The notes: generated by a model not told the origin, from the letters alone. DNA of 64,000 bases from Scilla litardierei (GCA_030789695.1 CM061142.1:282226165-282290164); one strand, 5' to 3'; shown: positions 47,519-60,263, numbered from the stretch's first letter. Numbers and translations are program-made.

Positions 47519-50396
47519 TGTCACATCCCGCTTCCCAAAAATATGGAGGCGAAGCATGAGAAGGTCCGCTCAGACTTGAAGCTGCAAGCTGCAAGTCCGA
47601 TAAACGTCAATCAACTTAAAAACTGCAGGTCCTTGCAACGCAAAACGAAACAAGATAATAATGATGAAATGACACAAAAGAGACATCTCAGAATATCCAT
47701 AAAATAAGTTTCAACATCACAGAAAAAGCCACCAGGCTAAAAAGAAAGGGAGTCTAAAGGCCCAAACATGGCCAACAAAAGTACAAGGTACAAAACAAAG
47801 GTGCCTCGCACCGACAACTAACAACAAACCTAAACCAAAAGAAAGCTCAGCAAAGTCACCAAGAAAGATCACTGATGTCCACAAAACTCCTCATGGGCAG
47901 ACATGGACTTAGGCTCAGCGTCAGCAACAATCACGTACTCAGCTACGGTCTCTGGCTCAGGGTCTAACATGTGACACCCAAAAGAGCAAGGGGCACATGT
48001 CAGCAAGTCTGCAAGAGACTTGTACAAGGAAACTGAAAGTAGGTAAAGCAACCTAGCAGTTCTAGCATGAATGCAATGACATGGCAGTTTAAAGTATGAG
48101 TGCAACAAGTAAAGTAAAGTAAAGTAAAGTACGAGCATGGAATTTAAACATGGCAAGGATGACAAGTTATACAAGTAACACTCACTAGTACAAGACAAGT
48201 AAAGTAAGCACCTCGTGCACAGAGATTCCGCCTTCTGGCTAGAGTGGCTGATCGGGCCACTCCTAAGCTCAGGTGATCGTTTATCCCTACCCCTCCACGT
48301 GTATCGGGCATTGGCTTTGACCAACACATGAGGCCCGCTTCTGGATCACGAGCCAGGAAGTGTTTTAACATGATGGCCTAGGGGTGCACCTAGCCGGACA
48401 AGGAAGTACAAGTACAAGTATTGTAGCGTATGCTACGAATGCAACAATCAACTGGGATGACATGTAGGATGCAATGCATGGCAGTTAAAAGTGCGTACAG
48501 ATAAGGAAAGTAAACATGACAGTTTAGTATGCATGATCAACAAGTTAAAGAGTTGGATCTAGCTTCGTTGTCAAGCTAGATCAATTTAGGTGACGGATCT
48601 AGTTTCGTTGTCAAACTAGATCAAGTAGGCATCTAGCCAGCTATCATTTCACTGACTAGTCTCTTTTACGCTAAAAGCAAGGAAGTGGCCTAAAAACATG
48701 GCCCTACACAAGATTTGGCAAGTTTCACTTGCCTGCAAGTACAACGTCTGAGCACACCGTCCAACGAGTCCAAAATCACAATTATCCTACGTGCACAAGT
48801 CCACCGGCCTAAAGTCCATATTATTAATCTTGATTAGTGAATTTAAATCATTTAAAATACTTTAAAAATACTGATTTTAGTCTTGATTAGCATGCAATGG
48901 GTTGGGGGTCCTAGGGGTGCAAAGCGTTACCTCAACACGACGCGAAAGCTACACTGGCGTCGGGTAGCGACGCCAGGGGTTGGAATAAGAGAACGCGCTC
49001 CAAGTCCTGATTCCAATATGGATTCCTCGCTGGAAAGTTCAGAGCAGAAACTGGGGCGACGATTCCAGATTCCAAAGCTAGCACGTGCGACAACAGGCTA
49101 CGACGAGTCGCAACGTCGTACGCGGCAAATCGTCAGAGAGAAAGCACCTAGGTGGGGCCCACAGTAGTCCTAGGGACCAATAGGGGACCCACAATACCTC
49201 TGGAGAACTTGGGGGGCCCACGGTGGCAAGTGGTGCGACGGGTACGGGGTTGCGACGTTTGCTCTCGGTCGGACACAGCCAAATGCGGGGGCTTGGCTCG
49301 GTCGGTGCGGGGGAACGGGCTTGTGCAGCTGCGGGTGCGGTTCGGGCCTTGGTGCTCTCGGTCGGTGCGGAGGGAGCGGTCGGTCGGGCGCTTTGGATGC
49401 GGGGGAACGGAGCGCTGCAACGTTGCAACCGTTGCAACGTTGCGGGCTTCGGTCGGTGCGGAGATGCGGCTCGGTCAGACACGGAGTGGAGCAGGCGAAC
49501 GGTGCGAGCGACAGAGCGAGGTGTGGAGCGGGCGTGATGCGGGTGGGGGCTGCGGTCTGACCGAGGGAATCTCTCGGTCGGACACGGCTTGGTGTGGGGT
49601 TGCGATGCAGCGGCTGTGCAGCGGTGCGGACGGAGCTTGGTGAGGGGGTTTCCTTCGGTCGGAGCGGGGAAAATGCGGCTGTTTCATCGGTCGGTGCGGG
49701 GTTGGTGCAGCAACGTTGCGACGATTCGTCGCAATGTTAAATTTGGGTTTTGGAAGCGGCTAGGGTTATTTTGTTGCGAAAATAGGTCTTCCTAGAGGTT
49801 GTTTATATAGTGTAGATGTGTTGACTTGGTCTAGGGCTAATCCTAATGGGATTAGGAGTTTAATATAATTTAAAATTCAAATCTCCCCATCTCCAACTCA
49901 CCCAAGGCTAGGGTGCGGCCCAAATGAGCTGGAAATTGGCTCAAAAATTATTTAAAACGTTTTAAACTCAAATAAATTTTATTTGGTCGAAAATAATTTA
50001 AAACCTAATAATTAAAAATATTTTAAACCTTGTTAAAAATGTAAAAGTGGTCAAATACACTCCAAAAATTATAAAATAAATATCTTGGTGATCGTGATGA
50101 CGAAAGGAAGCTAACTAAGAAGACGGATCTCAATTTCGACGTCGGACGACGAAACTAAAAATAGAAACGTCTCCCGTCAAAAGTGAGAATCGCAACGTCT
50201 CATCGAATAAGATTAAATTGTGGGAAAACGACTCGAGAAACGTCGTTCCAAATTAGTGCCACAATTTACTACTCTCAAAGACGTTCACAACAGCATATCA
50301 CACTAAAGTGTTCACAAATAAACAAAGTCTAAAATAAACACGTGCACGGTCAAAAGCACGTGCACGAACAACGTACAACGAAAAGTGGTCGTTACA
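47519..50396 (-). repeat. 3' LTR of the second LARD-like element (2878 bp)
   Basis: Plus-strand start TGTCACATCCCGCTTCCC, end GTGGTCGTTACA, followed by the polypurine tract (minus strand AAGGTGGGGAGGA, 50397-50409). A minus-strand TATA box (CTATATAAAC) lies at 49801-49810. Downstream of it in element sense is a GC-rich block with GGTCGGTGCGG repeats (49240-49720). Simple words such as AAGTA repeats occur near 48110-48210. Confidence 0.85.
49240..49720. repeat. GC-rich block with imperfect GGTCGGTGCGG repeats
   Basis: CGGTCGGTGCGG or CGGTCGGACACGG occurs about nine times at irregular spacing, together with the palindrome GCAACGTTGC repeated near 49418-49443. Several reading frames stay open here (up to 163 codons) because of base composition. 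None resembles a protein family and I do not call them genes. Confidence 0.75.
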
Positions 50397-53300
50397 TCCT
50401 CCCCACCTTAGAATAAAGTCTGTCCTCGGACTTTCTAATATAGCTAGTTGCTCTAGTAACTACCCCAATCAAGTCATTATAATTCAAAACAGGTATAGTC
50501 ATTTCAAGTGCTCATATATGCACTAGGTAGTCAAACATTAACACTACCAACATGTATATATATATATTCACGTATGTCATACACTTATACCTATTATAGT
50601 CAGTCAATTTCATACATGTATTTCAATCATATACATATACGTACATCCCTTATATAACTACTACTTACCTAATCACAAAACAATATTTCAGATACTCATA
50701 TAAGTATGGTCTCACACTTGCAAATACAATCATTGCTCTTCGTATAGATAACTACCTATGCACAAAACCAACATGGGTATACTACCCTCTAATATTTCCT
50801 AGTACACATCCAATACCAAACACATCAACTCATGTAGTCACACCATACCATTATTAATCAAGTTTCACTATATCTAATATACATTCATCACTACTAAAGT
50901 TTCACAATATATAGTCATTCAAATGCATGCAAATAGTTCACCACGTATTCACATCACATACGGTCCTATAACTGTATTTACGACACGCCACATATACCAT
51001 AGTCACCAATAACTATAACTAAGCATATACTTACCCGTTCATGGTGCACACCCACGCACGCTAACTTTTCATTCACGTATACCAATCATATCATTATATA
51101 ACTAGCACATCTACACACCTAGTTTAGCTAGCACACATACGTTCACACAGGCAAGTCCTTAGTAATTAGCTATACCTCAAGACCAACACCTATAACTATA
51201 AACTGGTATAGCGACCCACAATCATGTGCGTAACACAACCAGGCACAAACACTCCTATCACTATACATACATCAAACCTTGCTATATTCATACTACAACA
51301 TACATAGCAATATACTTAGAGTATACACACTCAGGCTTGAGTGAGACTCAATACACATATCAGAATATGCTATATACGTAACACGTCATTTATACCTATA
51401 CCAGTACCACTCCAATATATATATATATATATGTCTACCAATACAACCATATACATACCATAAGTCAATCACGCTTAATATTAGTCAGGTAATACTCACA
51501 TAGTTCAATCGCTCTATATACCATAATAATAATACAGACATCAGCACACGTATAATTATAATACACTCCCTAATACATACGCATTCATCGTATAGTCACA
51601 CACATGTAACATATATATTCACACCATAGTCTACTACCTATAATTAGTATGCCAACACCTATTCATACATAATTAAGATGTGCAATAGTCGTGTATACCT
51701 CACGGTATACACGCATACAACATCCCGTAAAAGCAAGCAGTACCAATCAAAATTATAACCATATTACCATATGTATATCACCTATATACTCATGCAACAA
51801 AACATAACTACTTACGTCTAAGCACAATACATATCTACCTACGAGCACATACTCACACGTACTAATATATGGGTCACTCAATAGGCCTACTCACTTAACT
51901 ATACGTACACCTATTATTATCACACCTAGCATACACATAGCTTTACCAATCATTTTATTTCAACCATTACAAGTATCTCTAACTACATACACTCCATTAG
52001 ATATTCCAACACTAACTTTTATATACACAGGCATCCCTATTATGGTATAGCTAACCACACACAAATCTATAAATACTAACACACAAACAACCTCATAATA
52101 TCACGAGTAACTCCGCGTATATATATATATATATATATACATACACAATAGGCAAGCATCAATATACTATGGGGGGAGTACCCTCATTCAACCCACGGAC
52201 ACAACTTAGGTACGTGCACCACGACTACATTACAAGGTCCAAGGGCCTACTAACAACTTAGAGTTGACACAGACATTGACGGGCACTAAAGCCTAAGCAA
52301 TAAAGGAAGATTAGAGGTCGGAAGCGTGACGAGAGGAGGATCGATAAGCACGAGTTCAGATAGGACGAATACAAGGAGACAGCTTGGTTAGGTGAAACAG
52401 TGATTCACTGGTGAATGTTTAGGTAGAGGAAAGGGAGATGTAGTGGTACTTACATAGGATTGAGAAATGAAGTAACATAAGCTAAAATTCGCGAAATTGA
52501 AAACTGTTGTACTTCAAAAGTTGGAATCCTCGTCTTGTATAAAAATATTTGGAGGTCGATAAAACGAGTTGCTCAAAATAAGCTTGAGTCGAATATTCAT
52601 AATAAGAGAAAATGTTTTATTGGCTTATCGCAAATCATTAAGAAAAGGAAGTAAATCATTCACACGGACATTAAAGACATAATTTTTAGAAAATATTATA
52701 CGGCAGTAATTTAATATAATTTTGGCAAAATTTTGGAAATGAAATTAAAGTAACTGAAGAATTTAAGCTCGTGTTAAACGCTTTCAAAGTCTTTAAGCCA
52801 TGGAAAGAAAATTAAAAATGATCAATATTGGAACTACTTTTAGAGGAACCAGGATGTGCAAAAATTAAAACTGGTTTACACAAAGCTCTTAGCATACAAG
52901 AACAACGAGCCTGGTACGGATATAAAAATAATTGAAATTCAATTTAGTTTAGAAATTATTCTAAAAGTATGTATGGTGAGCGGAAAGATAATAATAATAA
53001 CTTGGTAGTAGAATTATCAAAATTGATAGCAAAGCTTTAAAATCAAATCATAGAGGGTCTAAATCAGGAAGTGGTTATGAAATAATAATTTTACAAAAAT
53101 CTGAAACAGGGAAAACGATGAGCATAACATCGACTGGCTGAAAACTAAAATTCCAGGTGACTTGAAAAGTATATTAAAAGGAAGCGCGATGTGTCGTTTG
53201 AAAGGCATAATAAGAAAGGAAATTATAAGTCGAATTGGACAAAATAAAAGTACGGTTCAAAATAAAATTAATATATGAAAGGGAAAGTGTATTTTCATAG

Positions 53301-53953
53301 GTACAAAAGTGTAGGCTGGGAAAATACCATAAGCTAGTATTCAAAATTTCGAAAAAGTTTTAAGAGTTCAAGTCAACGAAGGAGTATGAAATATAAGATA
53401 TATATATATATATTAAAAAATTGAACAAATTTAAACTTAGGAAAAGAGGAAATCGAAAAATACTTTCAGGAGATTCAATGTTTGCAATGGAGAGGTTCGA
53501 AAATTGACGACGATCGTCAAGAGGCGATCTCGTGAATCGAGGCAAGGAAATTGGTCGGATGATCAAAACATACATACGCCTAGGATATGAATCAGGAGAA
53601 TCTACGGGGAAACTCCTACGGTTGACCAACTAAGGATTAAGAACTAAGCGCTAAGACCTTCTAAGGAGCTAGACGGTAATGAAATGCGCTCAACTTGGCC
53701 CGAAATCGATGGACCCAAGCGAACGACTGAAGGAAATTCTAGAAGTCTAATATGGTCAGAGGTAGACAAGGACCACTAAGGTAACTCCTACGACGATTAA
53801 ATCAATTGCTAGAAGGGAGTCTAACTATCAATCAGAGGCCTCTAACTAGCAAGCACAGACGTCTAACTAAGTTTTCTTACCACCTAGTGTCATAAGAAAA
53901 CGACTAGACTCAGGGCTTATGACTCGGGTGTTACAATTTATTTAATGGACATT
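50397..53953 (-). other. Non-coding interior of the second LARD-like element
   Basis: 3.5 kb, very AT- and A/C-rich from 50450 to 52150 (words like CATATAC, TACACAC), with no gag or pol. Sections near 52230-52410 and 53540-53640 resemble the interior of the other LARD-like element at 32420-32590 and 33590-33690. Confidence 0.75.
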
Positions 53954-54248
53954 CTGTTTGTAACGGCTGGTTTTCATGTATCTGGATTTATTATATTATA
54001 ATATATGTTTTGGTGGATTTTCTCCTTTTGTGTGGCTTTCGTCGCCGTAACTTTCATTTTCGATCATTTCGTCGTGTTTTCTCGTTTCTTCCTTAGAATC
54101 GTCGATTTCGAAGTATGTCATTCGTGACGGGCTTCATAACGGTCGTATCTTACTGTTAGAACAAGCCTAGGAGTCTTAGGAATCGATCCCGGAGCTCCGC
54201 GCTCTGTATCGGAACTTTTGGTGCTTATTAGCCGGTGTAAGAAGGGGC

Positions 54249-54646
54249 ACCGACCGACTAGATGACGATCCAGTCGGTCGGCAATCCTTCTTGGACCGAC
54301 TAGTTGGCTTTCTAAATTTCTCAGGAGTTACTGTTTATCGTTAGTCGGTCTAAGAACGTTGGTTGACCGACTAGGTTGCAAACTAGTCGGTCGGCAATGC
54401 TTCTTTAACCGACTAACACATCATCTAAATTTTAGTATCAGTGCTGTTCATTCTTAGTCGGTCTAAGTTCATCTATCGACCGACTAGTTGTTAAACTAGT
54501 CGGTCAGTAGTTGTTCATCGACCGACTAAATCCAAATCCTATTTTCGTTCAGAAGTTACTGTTTACACTTAGTCGGTCTGCGTTGGTCGACCGACCGACT
54601 AGTTGCCAAACTAGTCGGTCAGTGGTTGCTCTTTGATCGACTAATC
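54249..54646 (+). repeat. Four paired-palindrome units (TAGTCGGTC/GACCGACTAG) in gypsy LTR
   Basis: Units of about 100-115 bp with the layout TTAGTCGGTC, loop, GACCGACTAG, short link, CTAGTCGGTC, loop, GACCGACTAA. About 16 ACCGAC cores. Ends about 42 bp before the TATA-like box. In element sense it matches the array in the copia LTR at 44930-45584, including loop words such as AAGAAG. A second copy is in the 3' LTR. Confidence 0.92.
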
Positions 54647-54687
54647 TGTGTTAAAACCCTAATTTCTGGGCAGTCGCCAGCCCATCC

Positions 54688-54695
54688 TATTTAAA
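54688..54695 (+). promoter_or_regulatory. TATA-like box of the gypsy LTR
   Basis: TATTTAAA between the palindrome array and a CT-rich leader. The same box is at 61942-61949 in the 3' LTR. Transcription start not determinable. Confidence 0.5.
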
Positions 54696-56385
54696 CCCAT
54701 CCCAAACGTTTTCTTCTTCCTCCACTCGACCCAAAACCCTAGTTTCTCCCCCATTGAGCCCCCTTCTTCCCCAAACCCTTATTCCTTCATTCCAAGCCCT
54801 AAATCCATCATCCAAACCATCCATCAACTCATTCTACCTCTCATCTTCCCCAAAATCTCATCAAATCCCCAAAATCCCCCAAAAACCCTAGTTCTCCAAA
54901 CTTCTCCAATCTTTTCCAGATCTGATCCTTAGGTTCTCCGGTGTGTTTCTTCCGCCTCCTCTCGGTAAGAAATCGATCCCTCGATGTTTTCATAACCTAT
55001 TTGTATTTTTATGAAACCCTAATGAATGAATGTTGTTTTGATGATTGTTTTCCCATAACAGCGATTTCCCCGTAGATTAGCATCCGCGAGACGAACCTTT
55101 GTGATCGTCATCCCCGGTGCTAGATAAGTGAAACTTGCCACTTAGGGTTTAGGCCATGTTTTAGGCCGTTTTGCTTGTTGTAGGCGTAAAAGAGGCTAGG
55201 CGACGAAATGATACTCGCCTAGGTGCAAATTTAGGAACTAGCTTGACAACGAAGCTAGATCCGACAATTATCATGTTGCACAATTACCATGTCATGTTTA
55301 AATTCCATTAACGGTACGCAAATTAATTGTCATGTCATTGCATTCTTTAAGTGATCCCGTGATTGCGTAGCATCGCTACAATACTTGTGTTTCCTGGCTC
55401 GTGACCAGAAGCGAGCATAATGAGTTGCTAACCCCAACGCTCGATATTGAATTGTGAACTAGGAAAACAAGCTCCCGTGCGGGGCAACCCTGGCTCACTT
55501 GCTGGGCTCATGTACAGGGACACTGGCTTGTTTACGTGTGGGATGGGATTAGAGTTAAGCGGTCATTCAACTGGGGGTCTGCCTGATCAGCAACTGTAGT
55601 TGTAAGGCGTAAACTCTGGGGTGGGGTAGTGTTTAGTGCCGATCAGTGTGAATGATGTACCATTCAGCTGAAGGGCGTAAACATCTACAAAACAACGTGA
55701 AACGTGAATAGTGAATTGATTGAGATTGTTAGTAGCTTGGCTACTCTTGTCTTGTCCCGATACTTGTTCTCTTGTACTTACTGTTCACCATGTCTTAAAT
55801 TGTGCACTCATGTTATAACTGCCCTGTCATGCATACTAAAACTGCTAGGTTGCTAGTTGCCTTACTTTCAGTTTCCTTGCCCAAGTCTTTTAGACTTGCT
55901 GACATGTGCCCCTTTACTCTTTTGGGTGACACATGTTAGATCCCGAGCCTGAGTACCTTGTTGAGGACGAGGTGTTTGCTGACGCCGAGCCCGAGCTTGT
56001 GTTTGACGGGGAGTACGTGGACATTGGGGACCAGTCCTAGTGTCTTCGTTGTGTTTTCCTTTTGTTTAGACTGCTGTTTTGTTGTCAATGCGTAGCACCT
56101 ATACTTTGTGACGTTGTTGCTTTTATTGGCCTTGTTCTGGGCCTTAGACTCTTTCTTTTAGCCTGGTGGCTTTTCTGGATGTTGAACTTATTTTCATGTT
56201 GGACAATTTATGAGATATGAGAATTTTATTTCTGTCTCTCCTTTCATTATTATTGTTGCTCCGTTTGTGGTTACAGGGACCTGTTTACGTTTTATTGACG
56301 CTTATCGGGTTTGGGGCCTCACAGCTCCACTCCCGTGCGGACCTTTTCACGTCTCGCCTCCATTTTAGGGAAGCGGGTCGTGACA

Positions 56386-56528
56386 GGTTTTATTGGTGGC
56401 CCATGCAGGTCCTTCTGTAACTGCGAATTGTCGGAATAACGATAATAATATTAGATGTCCAATAAACTAAGTTCGACGTCCGAGTCATAAGCTATGAGTC
56501 TAATCTGATTCGTTTTCTGTGTCATTAG
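56386..56528 (+). other. Primer region and leader of the gypsy element
   Basis: TGGTGGCCCATGCAGG at 56394-56409 lies 8 bases inside the LTR and is shared, in sense, by both LARD-like elements (34091-34105 and 63683-63698). It begins TGG as a primer site should, but the matching tRNA is not identified. The next bases (CTGCGAATTGTCGGAATAACG) also resemble the LARD leader. Confidence 0.6.
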
Positions 56529-57659
56529 ATGGCAGGAAGGCGATTAACCCGTGGTGGAGGTAGTGGTGCGCTCCCTCATGATGAGGAGCCTGAGCGGGAA
56601 CCCACCAACGGTGAGATGATGCGGATGATGCTCCAGATGATGCAAGTGCAGCAGGGCTGCTCCTGCAAGTCCAGAATGCTCCACTTGCTCGAGCTGCCCG
56701 GGCTCTTCCGGATGCCCCTCGCTCTGAGCCGGGAGCGAAGCAGTTTCGGGAGCTGGGTCCCGCATATTTTGATGGGTCTGAGGGTCCTCTGGCTGCCGAT
56801 GAGTGGATTCGGAACATCGAGGACAATCTGAAGATGGCCAAGATCACCCCGGCTGGATGGGTTGATTTGGCGAAGAGGCAACTCAAGGATAATGCTCGGA
56901 ATTGGTGGGATGCGGAAGAGAAGATGCTGGTGGAGCCGATAGCTTGGGCTACCTTTAAGTCCAGGTTTGATGAGGAATTCTTTCCGAAGGCTGCGAAGAA
57001 GGAGATGCTGCAGCGCTTCATTGATCTGAAGCAAGGGAGCTTGACGGTGGACCAGTACCACCAAGAGTTCACTAGGCTGAGTCGGTTCGCACCGAAGATG
57101 GTGCAGGATGCTGATGAGAGGGCTCAGAGGTTCCTGCAGGGACTTGCTTTGGAGCTCCAGAGTTTTGTGTCTTCCTCCGATCTAGACTCTTATCAGAAGG
57201 TTTTGGTCGCTGCCAGGAGGCAGGAGCTGAACCTGAGTCAGAGGAGAGGGCATGTTTCTGGTGCTGGGAAGAGGCCTATGGAGCAGGCCAGAGCGGTGGT
57301 TAGGCCTGGTTTCAAGCCTAATCAGCCAGCTCAGTTTAAGAGGCCAGGAGGGCCTATTCTGAAGACTTGCCATTTCTGCGGCAAGCCTGGCCACATCAAG
57401 GAGCAGTGTCGGAAGTTTTTGGGCCAGTGTCTGGTTTGTGGTGATGTTTCCCATGTCGTGAAGGATTGTCGACATGCGGGTCAGCTGCGGAGGGTGCCTG
57501 TTGCAGCACAGCCGTTGCAGCAGCGAGCGTTTGTTCCTGCTGGTCGTGGAGCAGCTCTTGTTTCGCAGAGGCAGGCTTTTCAGCAGGCTGTTCCGCCGAG
57601 GAGGCAGGCTTTTCTGATGACCGCTGTGGAGAGCGAGGCTGTGGATGAGGTTATCGCAG
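56529..57659 (+). pseudogene. Gypsy gag with one frame change
   Basis: The ATG at 56529 opens MAGRRLTRGGGSGALPHDEE and a Met-rich stretch. A frame change near 56650-56670 leads to the phase of 56834-57700. Before 56834 that phase already reads as gag (FRELGPAYFDGSEGPL). The retrotransposon gag domain follows (WVDLAKRQLKDNARNWW, FKSRFDEEFFP), then two zinc knuckles, CHFCGKPGHIKEQC and CLVCGDVSHVVKDC, and a Gln/Ala/Val-rich tail. Gag would form the particle and bind RNA. The reading runs into an intron-like gap at 57660, beyond which the protease continues. Confidence 0.88.
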
Positions 57660-57772
57660 GTAATCCTCAATCTAGCTGTTACTTTCCTAGCTGGTTTTGA
57701 TTGTTAGATTGCGTTGTTTTCTTGAACATGGTTGTTTGCTAGACTAGTGCTTGATTGTTAATTGATTGTTAG
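57660..57772 (+). other. Putative 113 bp intron at the gag-protease junction
   Basis: Starts GTAATCC after GCAG and ends TTGATTGTTAG. It is T-rich with stops in the reading phase, and contains CTAAT/TTGAT-type branch-like words. Removing it joins the gag phase (codon GC-A|G) to the protease phase exactly and keeps the family order (…VIAG then [18 protein letters not shown]). No RNA evidence. Confidence 0.6.
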
Positions 57773-60192
57773 GTATGGTTTTGGTGTGCACATTTCCAGC
57801 ACGAGTCCTCTTTGACTCTGGCGCATCGATGTGCATTATTTCTCAGAGCTTCGTGGAGAGGCATTCCTTGTCGACGTCCCCTCTTCCCAAGAGTTGGAAC
57901 ATCGTTACAGGGAATGGCGTGGTCTCGGTGCATCGTGGTTGCAATTCTTGCTCGTTGGTGGTCTGTGGACATGAGCTTTTCGCTGATTTCATTGCCCACG
58001 ACATCATCAACTATGATTCAGTTCTTGGGATGGACTGGCTTGCGAGCTTCTATGCTACGATCGACTGTCGAATGAAGAAGGTGGTGTTCGAGATTCCCGG
58101 TCATCCAGTATTTGAGTTCAGTCGTGGTAGCAGTTCGCTTGGTCCTGTCAGATTTCGGGCCAGGCCGGTGGAGGTTGTGGCTATGCAGATAGAGCTGGAG
58201 TGGCCAGCTGTGGTGCGTGATTTTGGTGACGTCTTCCCCGAGGAGATGTCTGGTTTGCCACCTGATCGAGCTTTAGAATTTTCTATCGATCTTGTTCCGG
58301 GAGCACAGCCGATTTCGAAAGCGTCGTATCGTATGGCACCTGCAGAATTGGAAGAGTTGCGGAAGCAGTTGGATGAGCTCTTGCAGAAGGGTTATATTAA
58401 TCCTAGTGTGTCTCCGTGGGGAGCACCGGTGCTGCTAGTGAAGAAGAAGGATGGTTCGCGTCGCATGTGCGTGGACTATCGGGAGTTGAATGCGGTGACC
58501 ATTAAGAATAAATACCCGTTGCCTCGCATCGATGATATTTTTGATCAGCTTGGAGGTTCGAGGGTGTTTTCTAAGTTGGATTTGAGGAGTGGTTACCATC
58601 AGTTGAAGGTGAAGAAGGGAGATGTTCCGAAGACAGCGTTCAGGACGAAGTATGGACACTATGAGTTTGTGGTTATGCCTTTCGGCGTAACTAACGCGCC
58701 CGCAGTTTTCATGAATCTGATGAACCTGATTTTCTACGACTTTTTGGATAAGTTTGTCGTTATCTTTATTGACGACATTCTGATCTAGTCGAAGTCGGAG
58801 GAAGAGCATGCCTCGCACTTGAGGACGGTATTGGAGATCTTGAGGAAGCATCGTTTGTATGCTAAGTTTTCGAAGTGCGAGTTTTGGCTGGACAGAGTTG
58901 CTTTTCTCGGGCATTTGGTGACTGGAGATGGTATTTCAGTGGATCCCGAGAAGATTAGGGCCATCAGAGAGTGGCCCGTTCCGTCGTCTGCGTCTGAGAT
59001 TCGGAGTTTCCTTGGTTTGGCGGGATATTATCGGTGATTCATTAAGGACTTTTCTCGTATTGCTGAGCCGATGACCAGGTTGACACGGAAGGATGTACCT
59101 TTTATTTGGTCGGGTGATTGTGAGAGTGCTTTTGGTATTCTGAAGGAGAGGTTGACGACTGCCCCTATTCTTGTTGTGCCTGATCGCAGCGGTGGATTTG
59201 AGATCTTTTGCGATGCTTCTGGCAAGGGTCTCGGTTATGTGTTGCATCAGCACGGACATGGTGTGGCATATGCGTCTCGTCAGCTTAAGGTTCATGAGAA
59301 GAATTACCAGACGCATGATTTGGAGTTGGCTGCCGTTGTGTTTGCTCTTAAGATTTGGAGGCACTTCCTGCTGAGTGAGAAAGTGAAGATTTTCACCGAT
59401 CACAAAAGCTTGAAGTATATTTTTACTCAGAAGGAGCTCAACATGCGACAGCGTCGATGGTTGGATCTTATGGCGGATTATGAGATTGATTTGCAGTATC
59501 ACCCGGGCAAGGTGAATGTGGTTCCTGATGCGCTAAGTAGGCTTCCCGCGGTGATGATTTTGACCTCGCAGTGGAGATTGCAACAGGATTTTTGCGAGTC
59601 TGGCGTGGAGATTGTTCTTCCTGGGGAGGCTTCATCGTTGATGTACATGCAGGTACAGTCGACGATCGTGGATCGAATTAAGGCTGGCCAGGCTGAGGAT
59701 CCGAAGCTGGTCAAAATTCGGGAGCTGGTGGAAGCCGGTCTGCGGACTGACTTTTTGATTCATGAGGATGGCTCGCTGAGGTTTGGAGCCAGGTTGTGTG
59801 TGCCAGCTGGGGATATTAGAGAGGATTTGATGGTGGAGGCACACAGTTCTCCGTATTCTGTGCATCCTGGTGGCACCAAGATGTACCAGGATCTTCGTCT
59901 GAATTATTGGTGGCATGGCATGAAGAGGAGTGTGGCTCGGAGTGTAGCCAAGTGCTTGGTTTGCCAGCAAGTGAAGGCGGAGCATCAGCGTACGGCCGGG
60001 TTGCTACAACCGCTTCCGATTCCGGAGTGGAAATGGCAACACATCACTATGGATTTCGTGACTGGACTACCTCAGAGTCCGAAGCAGAATGACGCGATTT
60101 GGGTGATCGTAGATCGATTGACCAAATCTGCGCACTTTATTCCATTCCAAGTGGGACAGTCCACTGAGGCGCTAGCGAGGAGATATATGGAG
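57773..60192 (+). pseudogene. Gypsy protease, RT, RNase H and integrase N-terminal part
   Basis: One phase throughout. Protease LFDSGAS is near 57808, then [15 protein letters not shown] has [28 protein letters not shown] and the catalytic FIDDILI near 58768. RNase H has FCDASGKGLGYVL near 59208 and FTDHKSLKYI. Integrase has the HHCC zinc domain (HSSPYSVHPGG, then CLVCQQVK) and the first catalytic Asp in ITMDFVTGLP. In-frame stops are TAG at 58786-58788, directly after the catalytic motif, and TGA at 59035-59037, where CGA would be expected. The product would be copying and integrating machinery, but the stops truncate RT. Confidence 0.9.
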
Positions 60193-60263
60193 GTAAAATT
60201 ATTTTACTCTCTGTTTTATTTCCTTTTCCTAGTTTGGATAGTGATGTAACATGAATCGTGCAG
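60193..60263 (+). other. Putative 71 bp intron within the gypsy integrase
   Basis: GTAAAATT to CGTGCAG, T-rich, with stops in phase. Removal joins RRYMEE to [16 protein letters not shown], the continuous integrase core expected in this family. The second catalytic Asp lies just after it. Splice signals are good; transcript evidence is absent. Confidence 0.68.

Larger units (their letters stand above)
53959..56385 (+). repeat. 5' LTR of the gypsy element (2427 bp)
   Basis: Starts TGTAACGGCTGG and ends GGTCGTGACA. Contains the palindrome array at 54249-54646, a TATA-like TATTTAAA at 54688-54695, a pyrimidine-rich CCAAACCC leader, and repeated motifs of the LARD family near its 3' end (CTTGCTGACATGTGCCCC near 55890). 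Confidence 0.93.

Noticed and set aside
49152..49643. 163-codon frame and several overlapping frames
   Set aside because: All in the GC-rich repeat block of an LTR; open on several frames and both strands, with no motif.
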